The notes under the pieces: generated by a model
What the model was told of the DNA's origin: nothing
What the model saw: the letters and a program-made list of their open reading frames with translations, nothing else
The model's database searches: none
Shown here: in pieces, positions 39,318-48,487 of the stretch
Layout of the letters: each line of letters begins with the position of its first letter
Numbering within the stretch: the stretch's first letter is position 1
Translations under genes and position numbers: made by a program
Source of the DNA: Phymatolithon calcareum
Lineage: Eukaryota; Rhodophyta; Florideophyceae; Hapalidiales
Assembly (NCBI GenBank): GCA_977006965.1
Contig: OZ345356.1
Location: forward strand, 1,302,001-1,366,000
DNA length: 64,000 nt
Direction of reading: 5' to 3'

Positions 39318-40844
39318 ATGCACCTATCCTCAACAATGGCCATCTCTCTCCCCTCCCTCCTCCTCGTAACCATATTCCTCCACCTTCTCTTCACCCCTTC
39401 CACCGCGCAAATCCCGTATCCCTGCCACACACACAAAGAGCGCATGGGCGACAACGTAACCTGCACAACCCTCTCCCTCCCCCGCAATCTCTGTTCCTCC
39501 TGCCCGCTCCGCCCCCCAGGCGCCAACGGCAACTTTGCAAAATGCTGGGATATTTTCGACACATCCTCCCCATCCTGTCTCCCCGCCATGCAGCAATACA
39601 TCCTCGCCAACCCGTGCGACACGCAGCGCGGCCCCGCCGTCACCTCCTTTGCCGCCGACCCTACCGACGACGTTGCGCGCGGGGTTATAGACTACTTTCT
39701 GTACTCCGTTTGCGAACAGTGCTGTGACTGCATACCAATGGGCGCGAATCGCGCCATGTACGTCCACTATCTTGCAGCGCACACCGCGGACCGGCCCACG
39801 CTGTACGATCCGACAAGGGGCAACTGTCCCGCGCATGCTGTGTACGATGTGTGCACTGTCGCGCCGCAAGTGGCGCAGGTAAATAATATCGGTTCGAAGA
39901 AGGGGAAGACGGAAGGGGGCGAGGAATTGCCAGCGGCTTGCCCGATGTTGAAGGAGTGGCTGCACTCCAGGGCCAGTCACGGCTGGCAGGAGAACCCGAA
40001 AACGGAGGTGTCGAAACCGCTGGAGAAGTTCCTGAGCGGTATGCTGAGAAGCCTGCAGTGCGAGAGGAGGGATATATGGGAAAGATGCTACGCACTCGAG
40101 GAGGCACAGGATCATCTGGGTGTACCGGAGGATCCGCCAGAGGTGACCGAGAAGTCGACCTCGACGCAGAACACGGCGAAAACTCCATCACCTGGAGAGA
40201 CACCGACCAACACACCCGTCGCGCAGAACGTCACATCGCCCAACGCGAACGCCGTCTCCGACGCCGTCGCCGTCGCCACATCGGACGCGCAGCCGACGCC
40301 CGACATCGACGCGTCGTGCTTCCCGTCGTCTGCAACCGTGGCACTGCGCGGCGGCGCCGCCATACCCATGTCGGCCTTGCGCATCGGCGACGAAGTTCTC
40401 GTGCGCGATGGGGAGTACTCCCCGGTGTACCTCTTCTCGCACCGAGATCCGTCCGCGCGCGCGCGTCATGTGCGCGTGGCTGTTTCGTCCGGTGCTGTGC
40501 TCACGCTGACGGCCGGGCACTTGCTGGTTGTGAATGGACGGCTGAAGGCGGCGAGGACGATTGTCGTCGGCGACAGGCTTGAGGGGGTGAAGGAGAAGGT
40601 TACGGTTCGAAGGGTGGGGATGGTTGAGGAGATGGGGTTGTATAACCCGCATACGGTTGAGGGGAGTGTTGTGGTTGACGGCGTGGTGTGCAGCTGTTAC
40701 ACAGAGGCGGTCGGGAAGGAGGTGGCAATCGCGTTGCTCGCGCCGCTCAGGGCGGTTTTCAGGGTCGGGGGTGTGGGGGAGGGGTGTGTTGGAGGGGTTT
40801 TCAGAAGGGGCATGAAGGTTCCTGGGATTTTGAGAGGGGTGTAG
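39318..40844 (+). CDS. Secreted Cys-rich protein with C-terminal Hog-type Hint domain
   Basis: A 508-residue, single-exon protein. A signal peptide (residues 1-30, cleavage near STA-Q) exports it. Residues 31-260 are a Cys-rich extracellular domain of unknown fold (CEQCCDC, CPAHAVYDVC). Residues 265-330 are a Thr/Pro/Ser linker. From Cys334 it is a Hint domain like the hedgehog C-terminus: SCFPSSATVAL, IPMSALRIGDEVLV, YSPVYLFSHRDP, LTLTAGHLLVV (the T-x-x-H of autoprocessing, 398-401), GLYNPHTVEGS and VVVDGVVCSCY (451-461). The key Cys and His are both present, so self-cleavage before Cys334 is plausible (inference). A basic C-terminal 40 residues may be the acceptor-binding part. Hog-like proteins in red algae are known; this N-terminal domain I do not recognise. 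An antisense frame at 39330-40115 is a shadow. Confidence 0.9.
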   Translation: MHLSSTMAISLPSLLLVTIFLHLLFTPSTAQIPYPCHTHKERMGDNVTCTTLSLPRNLCSSCPLRPPGANGNFAKCWDIFDTSSPSCLPAMQQYILANPCDTQRGPAVTSFAADPTDDVARGVIDYFLYSVCEQCCDCIPMGANRAMYVHYLAAHTADRPTLYDPTRGNCPAHAVYDVCTVAPQVAQVNNIGSKKGKTEGGEELPAACPMLKEWLHSRASHGWQENPKTEVSKPLEKFLSGMLRSLQCERRDIWERCYALEEAQDHLGVPEDPPEVTEKSTSTQNTAKTPSPGETPTNTPVAQNVTSPNANAVSDAVAVATSDAQPTPDIDASCFPSSATVALRGGAAIPMSALRIGDEVLVRDGEYSPVYLFSHRDPSARARHVRVAVSSGAVLTLTAGHLLVVNGRLKAARTIVVGDRLEGVKEKVTVRRVGMVEEMGLYNPHTVEGSVVVDGVVCSCYTEAVGKEVAIALLAPLRAVFRVGGVGEGCVGGVFRRGMKVPGILRGV

Positions 40845-41171
40845 GGTGGTGGAAGCTTATTGTAAATTTCAGGACCGTTTTTCGGGTACGTCCGGGCATG
40901 GGTCAACTATTATTGATGTTGGATGCAGCAGCTCGTGTGCTAATCCACGCGAGACATGCTCTTCCGTGCTCAGTCATCTTCCGGTGTCGCGGAGGAAGGG
41001 AAAGCAATCTACGACGCGATCTTCCATTGACGGCCCACCTGCGCTCAACCTCAACATGAAGCACTCCCGCATCTGAAAAAGTGCGCGCTTGTCCAAGTGA
41101 CCAAATGTACAAACTTTGCTGCACACTACGGTCCATGGCTTTCCCCACCGCCTATGGCAGGCGGTAGGGAA
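40845..41171. other. 3' flank of the Hint gene
   Basis: No gene or repeat was recognised before the retroposon tail at 41172. Confidence 0.3.
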
Positions 41172-41249
41172 GGTAGCAAATGAGGAAGCCTTGCCCGTAT
41201 ATTCGTAAGACTGTGAGAAGAAATAAACTTCAATTAAAAAAAAATAAAA
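41172..41249 (+). repeat. Short retroposon copy with A-rich tail
   Basis: AGGTAGCAAATGAGGAAGCC, TTGCCCGTATATTCG, AATAAACTTCAATT and an AAAAAAAAATAAAAAA tail, immediately before the next element. Confidence 0.55.
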
Positions 41250-41251
41250 AA

Positions 41252-41720
41252 CTACTGTCTATGTGACGAACATCCTCGATTGAGGGTGGATTTAAGCTCA
41301 AAAAAGTTTGTAAAAAGAATGTGGAACAGATTTTTAGCGCCCGATTCGGAAACGCGGCCTTGTTCTTGGTCGGGAGTACCCCATCTACTAAAAAGCGCGT
41401 CTTTCGGTGGTAGGAACGAGAATATACTGGTTACTCAGCAGAAGCACATTGGCCATGCCGCGAAAAAAAGACCCGCGTCGAGAGGTCGATGCAGTCGTAC
41501 ACACCAAGGCAACATCGGTGACCAGACTCGCAGAGTGCTACCGACTATGGAGCGTTTTTCAAGTCAAAAAGGTGAACGGCAAGGTTCAAGAGGTACTCGT
41601 CGAGGAAATGAAAGGTCGCGCGAGCGAGTCACTTCGCGTGAAATGGGTCCTAGATCTGAAATTGATTTAGAAGACTAAGATTAAGACGCTCAAGATTGTT
41701 AACGTCAAGGCATGAAAGTC
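41252..41720 (+). mobile_element. 5' fragment of the same DNA transposon as 1963-3946
   Basis: Begins CTACTGTCTATGTGACGAAC, then a CCTCGATTGAGGG half of the terminal palindrome. It encodes HTKATSVTRLAECYRLWSVF, then GRASESLRVKWVL and, after a stop, KTKIKTLKIVNVKA, parallel to 2240-2460. The right end was not found. Confidence 0.6.
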
Positions 41721-42699
41721 TGATGAAGGTGCTCCTTTCTCTCGAATTCTTGTATCGAGTCCCAGCCGGCAAAACTCTCTACCACTAAAGCCGGCTTACA
41801 GCACTCGCTGTCGCCAATCTTGTTCGCCAAACGCCGAGTTCTCCGTTCTTGTATCAACAGTACGTTCGCCCATTTGCTTTTCAACAGGTCGCTGGTGTGG
41901 ATGGGCACATGACTTAGAACTGCGACAGGAGGTACGCGGATTTGAGAGCGACAGCGAAAAACGGGATGCGGGCGTGGAATCTCTGTCACTGGAGAGTGGA
42001 AAATAGCATTCTAACCTCCGTACCCCTTGTCCATGTCTCGACGGATTCCATGATAACTACTCACTTTACTAATCACTTTTCTTCTTACCGGGCACTCATT
42101 TTCTTGCACAGGCGATGAAGTGCTTTAAAAGCAGATCATATTCAGCTGGAAAACGGTACCAAGTTGACAGCATCACAACTGCGTGCGCGTGGTTAGTGTC
42201 GCTTGGGCGTGCTGCTTGCAAGAAAATAGGCTTTGGGTAATCGAGGAGGATTGTCCCTGCTATCTCATGCTTCTTGTCTTTCCGAATTATTGTTTCGCCC
42301 GACGTCTAAACACTTCCTCTTCAGGTGCAAGCTTTTCACGTTTTGTGAAGCCACAGTTTCCAAACAAGATCATCGCGTCAGCGGCCCATGGAGAATTCAC
42401 CATCTATCCAACATTGGAAAATCACCGCGCCACCTACTCTACCCTTACGTTGAAGCATATTGGCTATACTATCGCTTTCCATGGTCTCAATCAGAAAAGA
42501 AGCGAAGAAGCTCGATCACGAGATAAGAGAAATGTCAATCCGAGTAACGAAATAACTGCTTTCAGCAGACGAAAGAAAAAGGTTTGAAAAAGCCGTCAAC
42601 ACAGTCCAAAAGATCTCCTCGGCGAAACATTAACCAAGGAGCGCAGCTCTGCGAGATTATATTAATTAAACACCATTCACGCCATTCCAGTTAGTTTAT
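41721..42699. other. No gene identified; probably decayed element
   Basis: Frames at 41705-41989 (minus) and 42183-42587 (plus) carry no known motif. The latter ends in a Lys-rich string and leads into the retroelement at 42700, so it may be its decayed 5' part. Confidence 0.3.
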
Positions 42700-43450
42700 G
42701 AACTAACGGGAATGGATTGCAAGGAGCTACAGAGATGTGACCAAGAAGAAATCCTACTTAGTTTTCCTCTTAAAGCTACAATTGTTCTCATGGAGTTCAC
42801 CGCCCAATACGGCGAAAGATGTCCTAGAGAGTATCATCACTGGAAGGTCAAGAGAAAAATTCTACTCTGGAGAATAGGATTTTGGATGCGAGCCTTTGCA
42901 GAAACTCTGATCCAGCCTAGGAAGTCAAAAATCAGACACCCAAGGACAGACTAAGGGCTCCTGACCGCTCTCCAGAAGGCAACAAAAACCTCCATACAAT
43001 CAACAGAAGCTCTGTACGCCCTCTTCTGGGCTCTCCCGCCTACGCCCTGCAAGGTTCTTAGGACCAAGTATCGCAAGAGGAGCTTGATGTTTTCACTATT
43101 GACCATGATCGGAAGATATCAACGGACCAAAGAGGAGATTAATATCACGGAAAAAGCTCTCGGCCGGTTAGTTTGCATCACAATCGTCTTTTACGACGAC
43201 ATGGAATAGACAATGCGTCAATAGAGCTCCGACCCTGAGTCTCATAGGAAATCTAACCAGTGGACCCCAAGCTTCTCCCTCCACATTTTTCCGGGAAAGG
43301 GTTTTTGCAGCTAGGACTACGACGTTAACCCGGGTTACACCGATTCGAGAAGAATAACGAAGCTACAAAGAGCCTAGCGGCTGAAGAAGCATCTCCCCTG
43401 CAGTCTCATGATTGTTTCTGAGTGTGTTTAATGAATTCCAAATTCAAAAA
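42700..43450 (+). mobile_element. Decayed single-ORF retroposon
   Basis: The plus strand at about 43003-43209 reads YALFWALPPTPCKVLRTKYR, EEINITEKALGRLV and FYDDME then stop. This aligns with the end of the ORF at 54785-55225 (TETEEALDQLL-type, FYEDME stop). The shared 3' UTR follows (GCATCTCCCCTGCAGTCTCA, GTTTAATGAATTCC) with an A-rich end. The 3' half also forms the left border of duplicated segment A. Confidence 0.55.
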
Positions 43451-43479
43451 ACTATTGACAATGAGCCAAGTTCTGTTGC

Positions 43480-44265
43480 TTATGACATACAACGCTTCGA
43501 GCGCAAAGTTATATGTCCAGTTGGGGAAATGTTCCCCTTTATATCTGAAGAGTTTGCACTCTAAATGGAGATTTTGGCCTTCACGCCTCTACAGCTATGG
43601 AGGGGAAACCGTGCTGTCGTCTACGCTGGTCTCAGATAAGGATGCGTCGGAAACCGCAAAAAGACAAAACGCATCCTAAGCTGGAGCCAGCGCACACAAC
43701 TGTATTCTTCCCATGCTCAAGTTGACACGCTTATTCGATGCCGCTAAGGGAGTTTATATGACGATGAAAGTTTGGGCTCAAGACTGATCGTTTCCTGTGA
43801 TCACGTTTTTTCCGGCTGCTAGCATGGTTGATACATCGTTCTATTCTTTGGTGTCCATCCAGTGTGCTAGAAGCACATGGAGCAGCGAAAACCAGGCAAG
43901 TCATCGAAACTCATTTAACGCCCATACTAGTAGTCGACGTTCAGTCCATTCAGATTCTGCATTTACGTCGAGAGTGATGTTGGGACCCACTTAACTCCTC
44001 CGGAGAAGAAAAGGAAGACTCTTAATGAGATGACGACTTCTTTTGCTGTACAAATCAAGTGCAGAGTTTGCAAAGTGAGTAAAACGATCCTCTTATGCTC
44101 ATAATGGAGTAAGCTTGATGGTGTCGCAGCATACATCTGTTGTACTTTCACTGGTTGAGACTGCTATGCAAAGCATGTTGTTGCTATCCATAAGCTTGAC
44201 GCCTTTGACAAGTCAGAATGGATTGCTTTCGTTTGAAAGAATTATATAAATCTCATTCCCGCAGT
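43480..44265 (+). pseudogene. Decayed transposase C-terminus, copy A
   Basis: About 43940-44210 reads SRRSVHSDSAFTSRV and KCRVCKVSKTILLCS, then a stop, then AAYICCTF and AKHVVAIHKLDAF. This parallels 3560-3850 of the DNA transposon at 1963 (CRVCK, YIC, CFTKHAEDIYE). The zinc-ribbon cysteines are recognisable; the frame is broken. Confidence 0.45.
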
Positions 44266-44279
44266 TGAGAACAAGAAGA

Positions 44280-44580
44280 AGAACGTAGATTTTTATTTAA
44301 AATATATCAACGCATCTGCTGACGCTTGGGGCAACTTTCCTAGTGCCAAGAAGAAGAAGAAGAAGTGTAAGTTTTTTATTTAAAAGTTACCAACGCCTCT
44401 GCAGATCCTAGTGCCAAGAGGTTTTGGCTGGCTTTTGTCAATAGAAGAGTTTCTTTTCTTGTTGGTGTAACACGATTCAGTGGGGTACAAGAAACAAACT
44501 CTGGTCTCCTTCGGGACCTCGAGGGGAAAAATTACTCCCCTGTCCTATCACACGCTGTGATTTCATGAAGTAAAAAGCGG
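44280..44580 (-). repeat. TTC-tailed retroposon copies (two in tandem)
   Basis: Minus strand: GAGGTCCCGAAGGAGACCAG, AAGAAACTCTTCT, GGCGTTGGTAACTTTTAAAT and a CTTCTTCTTCTTCTTGG tail. A second truncated tail (GATGCGTTGATATA, CTTCTTCTTG) lies at 44280-44340. Confidence 0.5.
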
Positions 44581-45184
44581 ATTTGATGGTTTTTCGAACG
44601 CCGTATTCTGAAGTCCACTTTGTCCCGGCTGTCACAAAAACTTGAATTAAAAAATCTGGAGGATAATGATGAATGCTTATTGCATCCTGAGAAAGTCAAC
44701 ATGGACCCGTACAGAGGAGACGAACGTGGCCCGAGTCATCGACGCGATACTAAGTAAATTAAGGAACCGAAATTTCGAGTGTAGCAGAATGCTAAGAAAG
44801 GTGCCGACTTTCCTCTCGTTGGGACACATGGTACCTTCTCAATAAATCCACTTACTTATGATGAATGCTTATTCCCCTATGGGACTAGCAAGCAGTGCTT
44901 TTTATTTTTTCCTCTACTTAGATTTCGGCAGGGCGTTAATCCTGCTAGCTAATTGAAAGCACGCTCTTCTCTGCCTGTCGCCTGTCATTAGACGATTCCA
45001 CCCGAAGCAACTGCAGTGGTTCCACGATTCGCGAGTCCACGTGGACGACCAGAATGTTGGACTTTTTGCTATACAATTCACGTTTTCTGTGCACTTTAAT
45101 TTGCTCGGACCCCTTGTACAAAGCGGAAACCCCACTCCCGAAACGCCCCGTGGCGTGAAAAACCGCGTCAGACTCTTCACCGCA

Positions 45185-45265
45185 AACTGGCACACCCAAG
45201 GATCTTTCTCTTGGCCGCATATGCGCACCACCCGCAGGCCTTCTAAGCACTATAGCACAGGTGGA
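45185..45265 (-). ncRNA. tRNA-like sequence, possible SINE head (copy A)
   Basis: The minus strand has TGCTATAGTGCTTAG, close to a pol III A box. The B-box part has been lost here (GATCCTTGGG). In copy B the same sequence has both TGGTATAGTGCTTAG (A box) and AGTTCGAATCC (B box), split by a LINE. The acceptor and T-arm stems do not pair well, so it is not a functional tRNA gene. Confidence 0.4.
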
Positions 45266-45683
45266 ATCTGGAGGATAAAGATATGCTGTAGTATACTCTA
45301 GCCACCGGGGAGGCAATGGGACAGATCCTGTCATTCCACAACACCATTGCAAAGAGCATGTATTAAATACAAATTTTGCAAAATGTCTACATAGGGTAAG
45401 GCTACCGAATTCCGCGAAAAGCTACTGCTGACTACAAAAACATCAGCTGATCTTAGCTGAGATTGTCTAGTTGTGTAAAATACATTGACTAAACAAACAA
45501 TTCAGATATTTTAGTAGAAAGTCCATAAGGCCACCGACTGCCACCAGCCAGCTTGGTCATTGCTGTTGATAAGACTACTCTAGCGTGTAACTCTGACGTT
45601 TCACGTTTGATAAAGAAAGTACACATTAGTGAAGTTTGACCGCAACTGTCTTGGGAAAAAAATGAAGCTCAATTCGTCTTTGT

Positions 45684-45826
45684 GAATGGATGGATGGATT
45701 TCTGTTTTATTGAAGCTCCCTTAGTCAATTATCATTGCACCTGAGAGACTTTTCGTTGCGCTACAATCCTTCGCTTACGTTTTCATTTTGATTTCGGACA
45801 TTTTCTTTGGACGATATCAACTGCCA
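45684..45826 (-). mobile_element. Short retroposon inserted at the 3' end of a gene
   Basis: Minus strand: ATGGCAGTTGATATCG, GTCCGAAATCAAAATG, GGTGCAATGATAATTGAC, ending AACAGAAATCCATCCATCC. Relatives at 5087-5230 and 10370-10527. The TSD TCGTCTTTGT lies at 45674-45683 and 45827-45836 (15 bases if one mismatch is allowed). Copy B has the empty site at about 58611. The insertion replaces the last codons of the neighbouring gene. Confidence 0.75.
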
Positions 45827-46823
45827 TCGTCTTTGTAAATGTCGTTATGCATTCCTTGGTGAAACGACCCTTCGTGTCAAAATGTACGATGCTCTGAACC
45901 ACTGTTCGACTATCGACAACCCATATCACCATGAACTGTAAATTGCTCTTGTTATAGTCTGCAAGACTTTTTGGATAGACAAGGGTTACGTCATCTGGCA
46001 ATTCAAGAGTAAACATTCTCTCTTTGGGTTGTGACGGCATATCCAATGCCGCGACCACTTCTCTGCGTTCATGCGTCGTCAAGTCGAAATTTTTGAACAC
46101 GCACGAAGTCTTCCCCTTCCAGAACCTGCGCATACACAATGACGGTACCTCTGCCCGTGGAAATGCCTTCCTGTCCAACGTCCAGAAGCGTGTGGGATAC
46201 GTTGGAACATTACGAACTTCCCTCTGAGTAAAGACGTAGTTAAATTGCCCACCAACGTATATAGCCGTGATCTTAAAGTGCACTTCGGGGTCTCGCGGAT
46301 GAAAAAGACTCAGCTCATACGCCCAGACTGGGTTACCGGGAAGGCGTAGCGGCACGCTGAGCGTATCTCCGTTTGGCTTCGCGAACGGTCCAACAGGTTC
46401 TTCACCGGGTGCTGAGGTCAAAGGTGCGCCAATCGTTCCATTCGGATAAATTCTGCGTCCAAGAGAGATTGGATTACCGTTTTCGTTGAGGAATTTCCGG
46501 ACTGTGTCGCCGTTTGAGTACCATGTCGGGCTCGTGACGATGGTTGTCTGAATGGTCGATTGTGGATTTTTTGGATCCTCGCCGTCAGGAATGGTGTGGA
46601 TGCGAGATGCTAAAGAGTCGCTGCGAATGGTTCCATTGAGCAGGACGCGCTGCCGAAGACCACGCCAAGTTCCTAGACGATTTTTCACAAAATACTGCCA
46701 CTGGAATGCGGCGATGTTCGTTTTCTTCGAAAGGGTAGCCGTCGCACATAGAGAAACTGTGAGGAGAATGAGGAACACTAAATGGAGGCGAACGCGACAT
46801 TTGCGGCTGGGCCTCAAGTTCAT
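45783..46823 (-). CDS. Secreted protein, copy A, with retroposon-derived C-terminus
   Basis: A 346-residue protein, ATG at 46823. Residues 8-30 (RVRLHLVFLILLTVSLCATA) are a signal peptide or anchor. The mature start (FQWQYFVKNRLGTWRGLRQR) resembles the N-terminus of DUF3598 proteins of cyanobacteria and algae (from memory; weak). The rest is beta-rich in look: RFWTLDRKAFPRAEVP, CMRRFWKGKTSCVFKNFDL, FMVIWVVDSRTVVQSIVHFD. After TFTKT the frame enters an inserted retroposon and gains MAVDIVQRKCPKSK before its stop; copy B ends TFTKTK instead. About 16 substitutions separate the two copies over 331 residues, with no frame break in either. Function unknown; extracellular or periplast role inferred from the signal. 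Confidence 0.75.
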   Translation of the reverse strand: MNLRPSRKCRVRLHLVFLILLTVSLCATATLSKKTNIAAFQWQYFVKNRLGTWRGLRQRVLLNGTIRSDSLASRIHTIPDGEDPKNPQSTIQTTIVTSPTWYSNGDTVRKFLNENGNPISLGRRIYPNGTIGAPLTSAPGEEPVGPFAKPNGDTLSVPLRLPGNPVWAYELSLFHPRDPEVHFKITAIYVGGQFNYVFTQREVRNVPTYPTRFWTLDRKAFPRAEVPSLCMRRFWKGKTSCVFKNFDLTTHERREVVAALDMPSQPKERMFTLELPDDVTLVYPKSLADYNKSNLQFMVIWVVDSRTVVQSIVHFDTKGRFTKECITTFTKTMAVDIVQRKCPKSK

Positions 46824-47017
46824 CTTGAAAAGAAGGTAGATGGTTCCGTTCGGCGGTTGCGTTCACCGGAGGTTCTTTCTGGGCAGTGCAATAAATGCGG
46901 ATATCAAAATATGTACAGGACAACCGGTTGTGGCAAGCTCTGCCTATGATACGTTGGCACCTGATGTGAACCTCATTGATATTCCTCGTGGGCACATCCA
47001 AGTACCTATATATGTAA

Positions 47018-48487
47018 CAGACTAGCACTTACCGGGAATTCTGTGGCAGCCCGCCCAATATGATAAAGTATGATATGTGCGATTGATCATGCAACCGGAA
47101 CTAGAATCGCACATTTTGTTCAGCCAACAGCACTTAAAGCGTAGCGGAGCGGCTAATTTTCGGGGAACCCACGCTGTGCGACATCCAGATGTGTGCAGAT
47201 AAGTGATCTACCAAAAGAGCTTCACGGAGGAAAAATCGAGAACGTGAACATATTTCTATTCTACGCTAATCACAATAAGTATTGCACGGACTTGCAACTG
47301 GCATTACGCAAGAAGTGGTCCGTTTTCTTCTCATTTGATCTGTGAAGCGGTCTCATAGGGTCACGAGACGGACCACTAGGACCATTCGCCGTGTTCCAGC
47401 TAATCCAGTGCACAAACCAAATTAAGCTTTTGGCACCACCGGCGATGTGTAACCGCGTAGCCATCACAGTCGATGAGCTTGTTGGTTTGCCAGGAGATGG
47501 CGGGGAGAATGCAAGCCTCACATCCTTCTGTGCCTATCGGACTTTCAATTGCAGCGCCCTGCGAAGTTGATTCGGCATCTTCACTCAGCATCCCTATACG
47601 TTCGTGCATTTTCCAGACAAAATGGAAGCGGCAGGAGGAACTTACATCGCGCATCAATCTCGCTGATCGCGCTCACCACTCGTCGGTGACTGGCTTTGTC
47701 CCCGTGAATGTTTCTCTCGCGCATTCGCAGCTACCTATCTCTACGCGTGTGCTCGTGCATTATGCACGCTGACGGACGAGCTATTAGAAAATCGCCGACA
47801 TTTGTTAATGGAGTGTCAATTCCAGTTGGTCATTGCGCTGGAAATGAATGAGAAGTATCATTGCCGCTTCTTTTAAATCCCGCTTTTCATCATCTGGTCT
47901 CTGGCTATGTCCTATCGCTTGCCATCTGCACAAGTGTTTGTCAATGCACGCTCGCATGGCATATAGCTTACACGCATATCTCCGCAATCATCCGTCCACC
48001 GATGCCGCTGCCATTCATGGCCAGATTCGTGAGGCCATCGTATAGTTCATACTTTGCACCCGGTGAAATCTCCGCTCCTGAACACTGTGGTACAAAGCAT
48101 CCCGTACCAATCCTACACCGTCCGTTTGCTGTCAATCACTACGCTGAAAGAACCAGTCATTCCGATTCCAGTGCTTGCTCAATGAGCCGAAAACTCTGCA
48201 GAAGACAAACAGTCGTCGAACGCAAACTTTTCTCACCACATGCTTAGCTTTGTGAATCTCATTTTTCATGCCGACGAATGTTCGGGCTGTTTCGTCAACT
48301 TGCGCCATGGCGCAAGAAGGGTAATGACAGTCGCACTTAAGCGGGGCATTCATTCTCACTGCGATTCAAAAATGGCTTTCATCTCTTCTCCGGTTCCTCA
48401 GCTATCGGGAAATGCGATCGCGCGACCGAATTACGACCCTCAGCTCGGGCCCCAGTGTGCTGGTCTATTGGATATCTAGAAGCATTC
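47018..48487. other. Left half of the TIR transposon, no intact gene
   Basis: Only short frames (for example minus 47400-47657 and 47805-47987, plus 47861-48247), interrupted by stops. If the element once had a catalytic domain downstream of the 626-codon frame, its relics should be here on the minus strand. Confidence 0.35.

Noticed and set aside
39330-40215. Long antisense open frames under the Hint gene
   Set aside because: They mirror the GC-rich coding strand, have no signal peptide or motif, and the plus strand encodes a recognisable protein.
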